A stretch of DNA of 64,000 nt from a virus: positions 31,607-95,606 of IMG/VR virus record IMGVR_UViG_3300008216_000009; one strand, written 5' to 3'. Shown here in pieces: positions 45,701-53,374 of this stretch. Position 1 is the first letter of the stretch. The number at the start of each line of letters is the position of its first letter. The position numbers and the translations under genes were made by a program. A model generated the notes under the pieces. It was not told the DNA's origin. It saw only the letters and a list, made by a program, of their open reading frames with translations, and made no database searches.

Positions 45701-48185
45701 AAATGGGACAAATGAAATAGTTTCTTACACTGGAGTAAGTAGCAATACTCTTACAGGGGTAGTACGGGGAAGGGATGGTACAACTGCAGTAGCTCATGCT
45801 GACAATACTATAGTCAGCAGCCATGTGAAGGGGAGAAATCAGCAGGTACGTTATTTTTCTGCTCACTCATTTACCGTCACAGATATAGCTATTTCCGATC
45901 CAGTCGATACTACGGCGACTATAACAGTTGGTCATAATATGGATCCTACTGGATCATATGCAGTAGAAACTTTTTCGTTACAGTCTGGGGATCAGGTAAC
46001 GTTTACGGGTACTGATAGTACTCCAACAATTAATGCTCAATACACTATTACCAATGTTCTTACTCCGACAGAAGATAACACCTCTAAGTTCACCATAACT
46101 CATGGAGCAAATGTAACGGCGGTTGGTGGTGCAGGTACTTGTTTTGTGTTAAGTGGTTCTGGATTGGCTCTTTTCCCAACAGGTCAGGCTGCTGGGGATA
46201 TGGCATTCTTTGGTGCTCACGAGCCATTCACCCAGCTTCGTTTCCATATATACAATGGAGCCAGTCTGACTTCTACCGCTGAGTTTGCTGTGACATGGGA
46301 ATATTTTAATTATGCCTATGGTTGGAGTACCCTGCCGGACTTATTCGACGGAACTGATGGGTTTAAATGTGCCCCAGAGTCATTTGCAGAAGTCCATTGG
46401 AGCATGCCCAACAATTGGAGACCGGGGCAACCTGGAATGATAGACAACACCAGCAATACTGCTGGTGTTGATCATAGGGGAGATTGGGGGGCGGGTCAGA
46501 CGGGATTTTATGTGAGGGCAAGAATATCCACTGATAGCGGTACTGTGGGAGTGGTATCTGCGAGACAGATTTTATATGGACCTAATAATTGGGACAATGT
46601 AACTAAGGATACTGGAACCATAACTGGGGTGACTGATACTAGGCATTCATCTCCTCAGAAGTACGGTCTGACTTTGTCTTCTGGTAGTTTGGCTGGAGAC
46701 CATACTATTCAGATGCTTGGTTATTCGGTGGGTGATAGGCCGTCCGAGTTTGTGAATAAGGTAGTTGTACGTGGGCAGTCTGGTGCGTATGGGACTGCTG
46801 TAGATGATGAATCAGTCACTAATTTTCATGTAATAAGAGAGAAGAATTATTACGATACTACCATCACTAATTCTGTTCAGGCTGAACAACGTGCGAATAG
46901 GCTGTTAAATGCTCTTCGCCCTGGAGGGAGTATTGAGTCTATTAGAGAATGTCATGTTTCAACACAAAGTTGGCCTGTATATTCCTATAATGGTCATCCC
47001 CAGGCGGTTCAGGTTGGGGACCTTGTAAATATAGTGATTCCTATAAAAGGTATATATAACGAATCCTGGTTGCTTGCTTCTATAGCATATGATCCATTGG
47101 CTTCGGCGTGTCAGATGGTTCTTTATAGGGATTTAGATAGGGTCATAGAAGCGGGAGCAAGTGATAAGAAGGTTTTACGTGATCTCTCATCACGTACAAG
47201 AGAATTAGCCAGAGCATCTTTCACTACACTAGATACTGTAGTGGAACATGGCATGGATTTCCTCCCAGAGGGGCCGTCTAGGATAGTTGGACGTTTTTCA
47301 TATGACCCTGTAGGAACATTTGGTAGTGTTGTTACCAGTGGGGGCGGTGCCAGAGAACAGGCCGACGACTACCGTTGGAATTTTAATGTTTATTCAGATT
47401 ATGCGGCTGGAAAATCGGATCGAACTCAATTGAGAATTGATACTACCCAGGTTCGCCCAGATATTGTTGCTACTGGAACCAATGTTAGACAGGTTGATGG
47501 GGCTGGAATTACTCTATTGGGTAGGGAGCAGATAACGGGGGGCAGCAATGCTAATGATGCTGCACAGGAGGGATCTGGGTCTGGAGATAACATTGAGGGT
47601 GAGAATCTAAATGTTCCTTCTAATGCAGCAGAGCAGACTAGAAGGGATCATTTTTACCCAGAGGATAAAGAAGCGACCATATATCTCAGAACTCACGATC
47701 AAGCCGCAAATAGTGCGGGTTCTCAGCTTGGAAACGGTCTTTATGTAGCTCACAGGGGAATTTTTAACTACAGCGACTATGGGGATGATGACAATACTTC
47801 TACTTCGGCAGATGGGACGAGATTCCCAATTGACCTACATCATGAACTATTTGTAGGAGTTTCCGGGGTTGCTAGGGTTACCAACGGCAATAATGGAAAA
47901 GTTTCTCTATCTAAGATACTTCCTAATTTGAAATCTCGCCCCATGGTCTTTTTACAGGTTGAAACTAGCAGACATACGACCCAAGCTGGTTGTTATGCAG
48001 AGGTAGATAGCTGGGTCACAGCTACCGTAGATAGCAAGGTGGTATTCCAAGGTTTTAGGATAGCCGCTAAGACTGCCGATGGCACTGAGTATGATGAGAC
48101 TGATGGATCTGGACTAAATATTATGTATCTAGTGGTATTTAACTCTTCTAGAGGTGGTAGGCATTACGATGGCGGACTTGCATAG
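42705..48185 (+). CDS. Giant tail hub/baseplate-type protein
   Basis: An 1826-residue protein. Residues about 1-150 (VTVSISDSLGLRGRVCRVAIS, RVRVLDEFGLVIFSGRIVDIRP) look like the first domains of gp27/GpD-type hub proteins, which form the ring that closes the tube. The middle is a string of beta modules: at least two of the YWDGTAW...YWVRVGV type shared with the connector at 31826, and three with H(G/T)L-x2-GD-V-x-(I/L) strands. The hub seems to resume at about 1380-1480 (QAEQRANRLLNALRPGG, QVGDLVNIVIPIKGIYNESWL). Likely a composite hub carrying host-facing decorations. Confidence 0.6.
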   Translation: MAFSGTRFQRSGGRIVDGTDTVYPSNLTLKGSEGWITEDALVTVSISDSLGLRGRVCRVAISNPQNFKDNIYSVMHRVRVLDEFGLVIFSGRIVDIRPEFGRSELHITCVDYLGDISDRTVVADGDGGSYSGKSRTHIVNQILYNETYRNTALSFTVNSNVFLVYVDHIRTLLSRVKTDPSNYIEKLTSKYATKDNWTDDSVSTSGPGALNPDTPFKYDYRGIKTGLEAIQDLASADNQQDLMVLGTVSDTYVRPDLGINQATTFTRHWKDFTADINEGEAAFIPLHNSAAYNMLYIGSNSKFNGVTYTFHQRGNSMEDSDYGSMTWQYWDGTAWHNFTPHHDNNFEAIANDNYGYTAWDHTRLYNWQRRDLAATKDLALNFGAGTNYVYDTSANTDKATSNINSSGVLVKGDEVESEGFDEDMGVSAGTAHGLVDSTYRYWVRVGVASITTRGRIATLKLYTDRSDSTDSRRGIKTLVRDFRSTDSVFPDAIWKYTTPTDADMDAGGTWSDEGRNTSNVRVLWSDGNSESSTFCASRQEKWFLGTEEPHSGFELHATQGSKLSISFIGTSTGDDIKISTDDVHGLATGDYVLIAGSDCEPIIDNFLGKITNDAGTSVDSKPYAVTVVNTTTFTIDITASITGDLTVTESGESGFVVTGIPNYSQYLGWYYWDATNGDWQNWDTGSAGTTATINVDSSSGNGLDREHWTWDRGAPGPIPHWYAEVRFNTRTMATGGMADNIKEDFGINTPMAHSGLNFDQDYRVSPFAGDSTEFLPSIAVTIASVADTGDTTRLTTSAAHTLKVGDWVKLSSTGTTPKIDGIYEISAINQASGTNFDIRDLAVTGTGAVTCTGYTYPPNGKSLYWTKIQWLTPTAPTNPAELVSIRTADQAHLKYYDRGKEPWKVNRGTASTFTATAAGRYGWAGTASSCQTPLDFFAMHDASTNLLESNSLSLSAVSMLSGSHTDSVTTLTLESGSAFYTQANADFPTTGSVELYDPTNGTNEIVSYTGVSSNTLTGVVRGRDGTTAVAHADNTIVSSHVKGRNQQVRYFSAHSFTVTDIAISDPVDTTATITVGHNMDPTGSYAVETFSLQSGDQVTFTGTDSTPTINAQYTITNVLTPTEDNTSKFTITHGANVTAVGGAGTCFVLSGSGLALFPTGQAAGDMAFFGAHEPFTQLRFHIYNGASLTSTAEFAVTWEYFNYAYGWSTLPDLFDGTDGFKCAPESFAEVHWSMPNNWRPGQPGMIDNTSNTAGVDHRGDWGAGQTGFYVRARISTDSGTVGVVSARQILYGPNNWDNVTKDTGTITGVTDTRHSSPQKYGLTLSSGSLAGDHTIQMLGYSVGDRPSEFVNKVVVRGQSGAYGTAVDDESVTNFHVIREKNYYDTTITNSVQAEQRANRLLNALRPGGSIESIRECHVSTQSWPVYSYNGHPQAVQVGDLVNIVIPIKGIYNESWLLASIAYDPLASACQMVLYRDLDRVIEAGASDKKVLRDLSSRTRELARASFTTLDTVVEHGMDFLPEGPSRIVGRFSYDPVGTFGSVVTSGGGAREQADDYRWNFNVYSDYAAGKSDRTQLRIDTTQVRPDIVATGTNVRQVDGAGITLLGREQITGGSNANDAAQEGSGSGDNIEGENLNVPSNAAEQTRRDHFYPEDKEATIYLRTHDQAANSAGSQLGNGLYVAHRGIFNYSDYGDDDNTSTSADGTRFPIDLHHELFVGVSGVARVTNGNNGKVSLSKILPNLKSRPMVFLQVETSRHTTQAGCYAEVDSWVTATVDSKVVFQGFRIAAKTADGTEYDETDGSGLNIMYLVVFNSSRGGRHYDGGLA

Positions 48186-48396
48186 AACGTTTCCTCAAAG
48201 GGTCAGTGGGGTTCGAAGGGTACGTCGCAAAGAGTACCCAATTGAGATGAGGGCGGCTAATTCTGCATCACAGTCCGCTGAGAAGGGTACGGAGTTATGG
48301 GACTCCCTGTATAAGGCAAAAATTCTGGAGTACAGGCTGGATAAAAAGATCTCAGTAATGAAGGATGCCGCAGATTCTATACGACTAAATGGATAA
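48169..48396 (+). CDS. Small basic helical protein ending the tail operon
   Basis: ATG 48169 overlaps the end of the hub gene, with GGTAGG seven bases upstream; an in-frame GTG at 48154 is less likely. 75 residues, basic N-terminus (RVSGVRRVRRKEYP) and a helical remainder. Last gene before the replication promoter. No family recognised. Confidence 0.5.
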   Translation: MADLHRTFPQRVSGVRRVRRKEYPIEMRAANSASQSAEKGTELWDSLYKAKILEYRLDKKISVMKDAADSIRLNG

Positions 48397-48406
48397 AAGA
48401 AGGTGC

Positions 48407-48435
48407 TTGACACGTGATCTAGCTTCAGGTATGAT
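48407..48435 (+). promoter_or_regulatory. Sigma-70-type promoter of the replication genes
   Basis: TTGACA (48407-48412), 17-base spacer, TATGAT (48430-48435). Shares GTGCTTGAC with the promoter at 905. The leader to the ATG at 48521 is about 80 bases and contains the inverted repeat at 48470. Confidence 0.8.
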
Positions 48436-48469
48436 GCCCGTAACAAAACTTTAGAAATAGGCAAATTCG

Positions 48470-48490
48470 AGCACAACACATAATTGTGCT
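48470..48490 (+). promoter_or_regulatory. Inverted repeat in replication leader
   Basis: AGCACAA (48470-48476) and TTGTGCT (48484-48490) are perfect inverted repeats seven bases apart, about 35 bases below the -10 box and 30 bases above the helicase start. It could be an operator or a leader hairpin. Confidence 0.5.
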
Positions 48491-48520
48491 TCTATGCCGT
48501 AAATCAAAGAAAAGGCAACT

Positions 48521-49816
48521 ATGCTAGAGCCATCTCAGGCTGAGAAGATACTACTCTCTTCGATTCAGACCCCTACCCACCTCTACTCTCTTCAGCAAAA
48601 GTATGGTATTACGTCTGAATCGTTTTTCTATTTCCAAGAACCAGCAAAATTTATTTTTGATTACATAATTGATCAGGGTTCTGCTCCCACTCCCACGCTA
48701 ATCTCCTCGACTTTTGCGAATACGGCTACGCCGTTTGACCCCGCCCCCATAGATAATTTCGACTACATTGCACAGCAATATGCCACGATAAATACTCGTC
48801 AAAAAGCATACATGGCAATTGCAACTGCCCAAAAATGGCTCCAAGAGTCTCCTAATGACGGCGTGATGCTGCTCTCAAAGACTTTGGAGCGAATAGCAAA
48901 GCCAGATACCACCCATAGATCCTCTCTTGAACGTACTACTGAGAGTCGATGGCAGTCGTACTTGGCTAGAAGGGATGATGAAACGGTGAATCGGATAAAA
49001 ACTGGAATACAACCGCTAGATGAGAACAACATCTGGCTACAGAAACAGCAATTAGTTGGCATTCAAGCTGACACTAAGATTGGTAAATCCTGGATAGCGT
49101 GGAAATGTGCTTCCCAAGCATTTGAAGAGGGGCATAAAGTTCTACTTATTAGCCCCGAATTATCGGCTTTGGAAATGGGCATACGCTCAGATGTAATTTT
49201 GTCTACGTTATTTGGATATACACTGTCGTATCAAGCTATACAGAGGGGTGATCCTTCGATTGGTGATGAGTATAAATCTTATCTAGAGTCTATTTCGGCA
49301 AACAAAGAAGACCGATGGATACAATACGACCAAGTTTTCAACCTGAAGCCATCTCCGTCAGAGTTGGACACGGTTATCACTCAAGAATCGCCTGATGTTG
49401 TAATTGTAGACGGTATATATCTATTGCGATCTGATGAGAAGTTAACTGCTGCGTGGGAACAAATTAGAAGCATTTCAATAAGTTTAAAATCTCTGGCGGT
49501 GAAACATAATGTACTCGTATATGCGACAAATCAAATTAATAGACATGGTGCTCAAAAAAGTCAGGACAATGATGGAGAACCGCCCCCGCCTACAGATACC
49601 GCATACGGTTTCGATTTTGCCCGGACTGTTGACATTCTCTTTGGAGTTGGGGCTAGATCGCTTGAGGACACAACTCGCAAAATTAATGTTCCACTTGCCC
49701 GGTCTGGGCCGAGCTTTAATGACAGCTTTGAGATCACCTTTGTACCCGATCAAGGCGACATTGGGCGTACAGTTTCAAGTGCTCCTCCGAATCTTATTGA
49801 TAGTTCTGAGTGGTAG
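48521..49816 (+). CDS. DnaB-like replicative helicase
   Basis: A 431-residue RecA-fold helicase that unwinds DNA at the phage fork. Walker A is G180 to S190 (DTKIGKS), preceded by the DnaB-like QLVGIQA strand. Walker B is VVIVDGIYLL at about 290. NQINRHG near 340 and the final ARSGPSFNDSFEI strand fit motifs H3 and H4. The N-terminal domain (about 1-110) is the short helical primase-interacting type. It is first in the replication unit, followed closely by a DnaG primase. A second small reading frame overlaps its end. Confidence 0.85.
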   Translation: MLEPSQAEKILLSSIQTPTHLYSLQQKYGITSESFFYFQEPAKFIFDYIIDQGSAPTPTLISSTFANTATPFDPAPIDNFDYIAQQYATINTRQKAYMAIATAQKWLQESPNDGVMLLSKTLERIAKPDTTHRSSLERTTESRWQSYLARRDDETVNRIKTGIQPLDENNIWLQKQQLVGIQADTKIGKSWIAWKCASQAFEEGHKVLLISPELSALEMGIRSDVILSTLFGYTLSYQAIQRGDPSIGDEYKSYLESISANKEDRWIQYDQVFNLKPSPSELDTVITQESPDVVIVDGIYLLRSDEKLTAAWEQIRSISISLKSLAVKHNVLVYATNQINRHGAQKSQDNDGEPPPPTDTAYGFDFARTVDILFGVGARSLEDTTRKINVPLARSGPSFNDSFEITFVPDQGDIGRTVSSAPPNLIDSSEW

Positions 49817-49988
49817 TCTTTATTTATCTATAGTTGGTTTTATTGTTTGGGGGTCATTTTGGATAGCGGGGGAGGAAAATATTTATTTGGGGATAATTGC
49901 AGGGACATTCTTTTTTAGTGTGTTAACACTAAGTGTGTCTCTTTTGATATTGGCAGTTTTGGGACGGGTGCAGAATGACAATACGTGA
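49779..49988 (+). CDS. Small two-segment membrane protein
   Basis: The frame is open far back inside the helicase gene, but coding signs are seen only at the end: two hydrophobic segments (LLRILLIVLSGSLYLSIVGF and LGIIAGTFFFSVLTLSVS) separated by GEEN. GTG 49779 is a possible start; a TTG near 49797 is another. It overlaps the primase start by 14 bases. Small membrane proteins inside phage replication operons may anchor the replisome or act in exclusion; no family recognised. Confidence 0.4.
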   Translation: MLLRILLIVLSGSLYLSIVGFIVWGSFWIAGEENIYLGIIAGTFFFSVLTLSVSLLILAVLGRVQNDNT

Positions 49989-50895
49989 ATTTCTCTCACA
50001 AATAGCTCAATTGAAAGTTGCTAAGTCAACTGGAGATGAGGTTCTGGCCTATTGCCCCTGGCATGATGATCAGAATGCGTCTCTAGCTATAAATCATGTC
50101 AAGGGCATGTTCCACTGTTTTTCGGGTTGCGTGAAGGGGTCTGGGGGGCTTCTTAGCCTGTTTGAGAAGTTGGATGAAACTGGAGTGGTGGCGAATAAGT
50201 ATCTAACGCTGTTTGCAGCCGACATATCTAATTTCATGCCAGTAATTGATTTTGATCATGATGCTGATATTGAGTCCGATGACGGTTACGATGTGATGTC
50301 GTTGCCGTTAGCAGAGAAAAACGAGTATTTGATGGGACGAGGAATTACGGATGAGACTGTTCGTAGGTTTGACCTCCGATATCATGCCGATGATGACTGT
50401 ATTGTTATACCGATTTGTATGAGAGGAGAGTTGATTGGTTATATTCGTCGCAATATAAGCTCTAATCCCAAATACCTAAATTCCAATAGTCTGCCAAGGG
50501 ACATACTCATCTATCCGTTTGATTTGTTTGAACCTAACAGTAGCACGGTGTACGTTTGTGAGGGACCGTTTGATGCTATTAAGGCCCACCAATTAGGGCT
50601 TAGAAATACGGTCTGCACTCTGGGTGGAGTGATTTCTGACAATCAGTGTAGGTTGCTGGGAGAGTTAGGGAGTCACATAGTCCTATGTGTGGACAAGGAT
50701 GATTCGGGTGTGCGTATCACCGAAACAAATACTAAAAAATTAGTAGGTAAATATGGGTTTTCTGTTGACTACACAACCGCTCCGGGACAGGCAAAAGATT
50801 TTGGAGATGCGGTTGATTTAAGTAATTTAAAAATCATAAGTCCATACGAATTAAAAGCAATAAACAGAGATCTGGAATACATAATAAGGAGCTAA
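49975..50895 (+). CDS. DnaG-type primase
   Basis: A 306-residue primase making RNA primers at the fork. The N-terminal CHC2-like zinc site is C27-x2-H30...C48-x3-C52. The TOPRIM domain shows VYVCEGPFDAIKA (catalytic Glu) near 190 and VLCVDKDDSG (Asp-x-Asp) near 240. There is no C-terminal helicase-binding domain of DnaG size, so this is a compact phage form. Coupled to the helicase gene upstream. Confidence 0.85.
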   Translation: MTIREFLSQIAQLKVAKSTGDEVLAYCPWHDDQNASLAINHVKGMFHCFSGCVKGSGGLLSLFEKLDETGVVANKYLTLFAADISNFMPVIDFDHDADIESDDGYDVMSLPLAEKNEYLMGRGITDETVRRFDLRYHADDDCIVIPICMRGELIGYIRRNISSNPKYLNSNSLPRDILIYPFDLFEPNSSTVYVCEGPFDAIKAHQLGLRNTVCTLGGVISDNQCRLLGELGSHIVLCVDKDDSGVRITETNTKKLVGKYGFSVDYTTAPGQAKDFGDAVDLSNLKIISPYELKAINRDLEYIIRS

Positions 50896-50897
50896 AA

Positions 50898-51926
50898 ATG
50901 CCATTGATGGATGAGTTTGAAAAAAGAGGATCTACTTCAAGAGGCGGCGGCGGTTCGAGTGCTAATCAGATGTGGATGCATGAGGTGCGCCCCAGAAATG
51001 TAGGGGAATTTGCGGTCATTAGATTTATTTCCCCATTTGGAAACCCAAAGGGGGGCGATACACCTAAAAATATACTGGCAGATGAATCATTTTATATGTA
51101 CCACGCTGGTCAGAGTGCTGCAGGTAAGCGGTTCACGGATTATCTGTACTGCGGGGATCTGAACCAGGACTCCACGGGTCATGTGATTGAACCCAGTAAA
51201 TGTCGCTGCCAGCTACTTGGGTATGATGAGCCGCCTTGTTATGTGGATGGAAAACCATCTAGGAATAGTAATGGTACTCCTGACGGATTTAACTCTGCGG
51301 TGAAACAGCGGTATCACTATTGGGTTCTGCACTACTATTCCTTCCATCTCTCTCAGAATCCAGCCGTAGATGAGAATAGTTCAGATTATAACGCTCCATG
51401 GGCAGTCTCTCGCAGAGAATCGGGGGAAGTGGATGTTTGGGACGAGATGCAGGTGGGCAGTAAAACATATTACAGAGAGACTGTCATGAAGCCGCAATTG
51501 TTGAAAATCGCCCGTCCTACAAGGGAGAGTCTACGTACTCATGCCGAGAGGTATGGAGATATAACTACCAAAGTCTACGAGTTCCACAAGCAACAGGATT
51601 CAAGTGGGCGGGGGTTTATTAACTATCCTGTGTTCCCAAGCGATATTGAGGTTCCTAAACTCGGCAAGGAACGTGTACAAGAGGCTATCAAAGATCTGCC
51701 TCGTTTAGACAGGATAGCCTCTGGTCAGATCCAGGGGCTAGATTTAGTAGCCTTTACGGTGGAAGACAAAGAGGCACACCAGGAAGCGATGGATAAGATT
51801 TCAGACTCTCTGCCTGATGTTTCAGAGGAAATTAAACAGCCAGATGAGTCGGAGGAATCTGATACGGGGACCGATCCGTTCTCAACAATGGGCAATACTG
51901 ATACTGAAGTCCTTGAAGATTTTTAA
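50898..51926 (+). CDS. Probable single-stranded DNA-binding protein
   Basis: A 342-residue protein. Gly-rich flexible N-terminus, then a domain rich in aromatic residues with a Cys cluster (CRCQLLGYDEPPC, about 100-112), and a long acidic C-terminus ending TEVLEDF. This layout, aromatic DNA-binding core with zinc-like cysteines and an acidic tail ending in Phe, is that of gp32-type SSBs. Placement between primase and clamp genes agrees. AGGAG before the start; ATG 50907 is an alternative. Confidence 0.6.
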   Translation: MPLMDEFEKRGSTSRGGGGSSANQMWMHEVRPRNVGEFAVIRFISPFGNPKGGDTPKNILADESFYMYHAGQSAAGKRFTDYLYCGDLNQDSTGHVIEPSKCRCQLLGYDEPPCYVDGKPSRNSNGTPDGFNSAVKQRYHYWVLHYYSFHLSQNPAVDENSSDYNAPWAVSRRESGEVDVWDEMQVGSKTYYRETVMKPQLLKIARPTRESLRTHAERYGDITTKVYEFHKQQDSSGRGFINYPVFPSDIEVPKLGKERVQEAIKDLPRLDRIASGQIQGLDLVAFTVEDKEAHQEAMDKISDSLPDVSEEIKQPDESEESDTGTDPFSTMGNTDTEVLEDF

Positions 51927-51950
51927 AAAGGGAAATGAGGTAAAAATACT

Positions 51951-52301
51951 ATGTCTAAAGTGAGTGTGACGTTAGGTTTGACGCTAAAGATGAACAGCGG
52001 CGGGGGTTACAACTTCTTCCGCCCGGAGATAACTATCTCAGATATTGAAACTGAGACGGATATCGCTCCTCAGATTGAGAGGAGTTTGGCTGCTATCAAG
52101 GAGGTGTGGGCAGCTATTGAAGAGAACATGGATACGATTGTGGATTCTTCTGAATTGGCTGAGAAGCCTTCGGCCTTGACAGAGATTCATCGACGTATAG
52201 CCGAATTTGAAGCAGATGTGAGCGAGTTGAAGACTCGACTTGCTGCTGGTGATGGAGCAGTCATGAGCGTATCTGACAGTGATAAGGATACAGATTGGTA
52301 A
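51951..52301 (+). CDS. Small replication-operon protein of unknown function
   Basis: A 116-residue protein. A strand-rich start (VSVTLGLTLKMNSGG) is followed by NFFRPEITISDIETE and two amphipathic helices, then an acidic tail ending in DW. The stop overlaps the TTG start of the clamp gene. No family recognised; conserved location in the replisome cluster would suggest an accessory factor. Confidence 0.5.
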   Translation: MSKVSVTLGLTLKMNSGGGYNFFRPEITISDIETETDIAPQIERSLAAIKEVWAAIEENMDTIVDSSELAEKPSALTEIHRRIAEFEADVSELKTRLAAGDGAVMSVSDSDKDTDW

Positions 52302-53374
52302 AAATAGATAGAACTCTTTTACATAGTAGCCTGAGCTACATCAACACCAATTCCAAAAAGCAAAAAAATGAGGCATTGGTGGGCCAGGTTTCTGATGGAA
52401 TTTTACGGCTTTGGCAACCCGGATTCGTCCGAGTATGGGATGCCATACCTGTGGAAGAGTCGGAGCCTATGTTTTTCACAGTTGAATGTGACAAGCTCAC
52501 TAAGATTGTGAATGCCTGTACCAGTAGTGTTATTTCGATGTCTGTCAAGGATAAGAAATTAAATATTTCCTTCGGTAAATCGAGAGTACGATTACCGTTT
52601 CTTGAGAGCGTGGAAACTGGAGTTGATCCTCCTCCCGACACTGTAAGTCAGATTGTGGTTGGGAACGATTTTATACACTCTCTTAGCCAGGGTCTGAATT
52701 TCTTGGCTAGAACTGAGCATGCTCCGGCTCTTACCTGTTATTACGTTTCTCCTTTATCCTCTGGATTGTTGAGGATAACTGCGAGCGATGCGATGAAATT
52801 GTATATATCAGACCTTGAGTATGATGATGCTCAAACGTTTGAGTCCTTTTTGCTCCCTAGGGAGTGTGGACTCCTCATGACCAAGATATTTTCTAGGTCT
52901 AAAGAGATATCTATAGGTCTTACGGAGAGGGGAATATTAGTTTTGTCCGAGGTGGGGAGTGAGAGAGTCGTAGTTTCTCCCCCTTACAGTGGGAAATATC
53001 CAGATATGTCCAGATTGATAGATGAATCGTCTGATAAACTTTTTAAGGCCAATAAGAAAGAGCTTCAGAACATGCTTCAGCTTGTCAATATTACATCAGA
53101 TATGAAGCAGGTCAGATTTAGTCAGGTGAATAGTAGTTTGGAACTGTATGCTACTAAGTCTCAGATTGAGACTGATTTGGTGCTGAACAATGTGGAGATT
53201 TTCAAGGAATTTGACGACATGAACTTCAATGCCGAGTTTTTTGGTGCGTGTGTAGCTGCGGTGGATGGAGATGATGTAATTATTAGCAACGCCAATGAAC
53301 GAATGAAAGCATACAGGATTGACAATGACGAAAGACAAGAATCCTATTGTCTCGTCCAAGCCCTATCAAGTTGA
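52295..53374 (+). CDS. dnaN: Beta-type DNA sliding clamp
   Basis: TTG start at 52295 with AAGGA six bases upstream, inside the end of the previous gene. 359 residues, the usual length of bacterial beta clamps. Three similar beta-alpha-beta lobes can be followed: the first with FFTVECDKLTKIV, the second with LRITASDAMKLYISDLEY (matching the conserved RLVATDGHRLA-type turn of clamps), the third near ELQNMLQLVNITSD. It tethers the polymerase encoded next. The gene overlaps the polymerase gene by about 50 bases. Confidence 0.7.
   Translation: MVKIDRTLLHSSLSYINTNSKKQKNEALVGQVSDGILRLWQPGFVRVWDAIPVEESEPMFFTVECDKLTKIVNACTSSVISMSVKDKKLNISFGKSRVRLPFLESVETGVDPPPDTVSQIVVGNDFIHSLSQGLNFLARTEHAPALTCYYVSPLSSGLLRITASDAMKLYISDLEYDDAQTFESFLLPRECGLLMTKIFSRSKEISIGLTERGILVLSEVGSERVVVSPPYSGKYPDMSRLIDESSDKLFKANKKELQNMLQLVNITSDMKQVRFSQVNSSLELYATKSQIETDLVLNNVEIFKEFDDMNFNAEFFGACVAAVDGDDVIISNANERMKAYRIDNDERQESYCLVQALSS

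Noticed and set aside
49509-49778. Early part of the reading frame overlapping the end of the helicase gene
   Set aside because: It lies over conserved helicase sequence and lacks a ribosome binding site; only the distal hydrophobic part looks like a protein.
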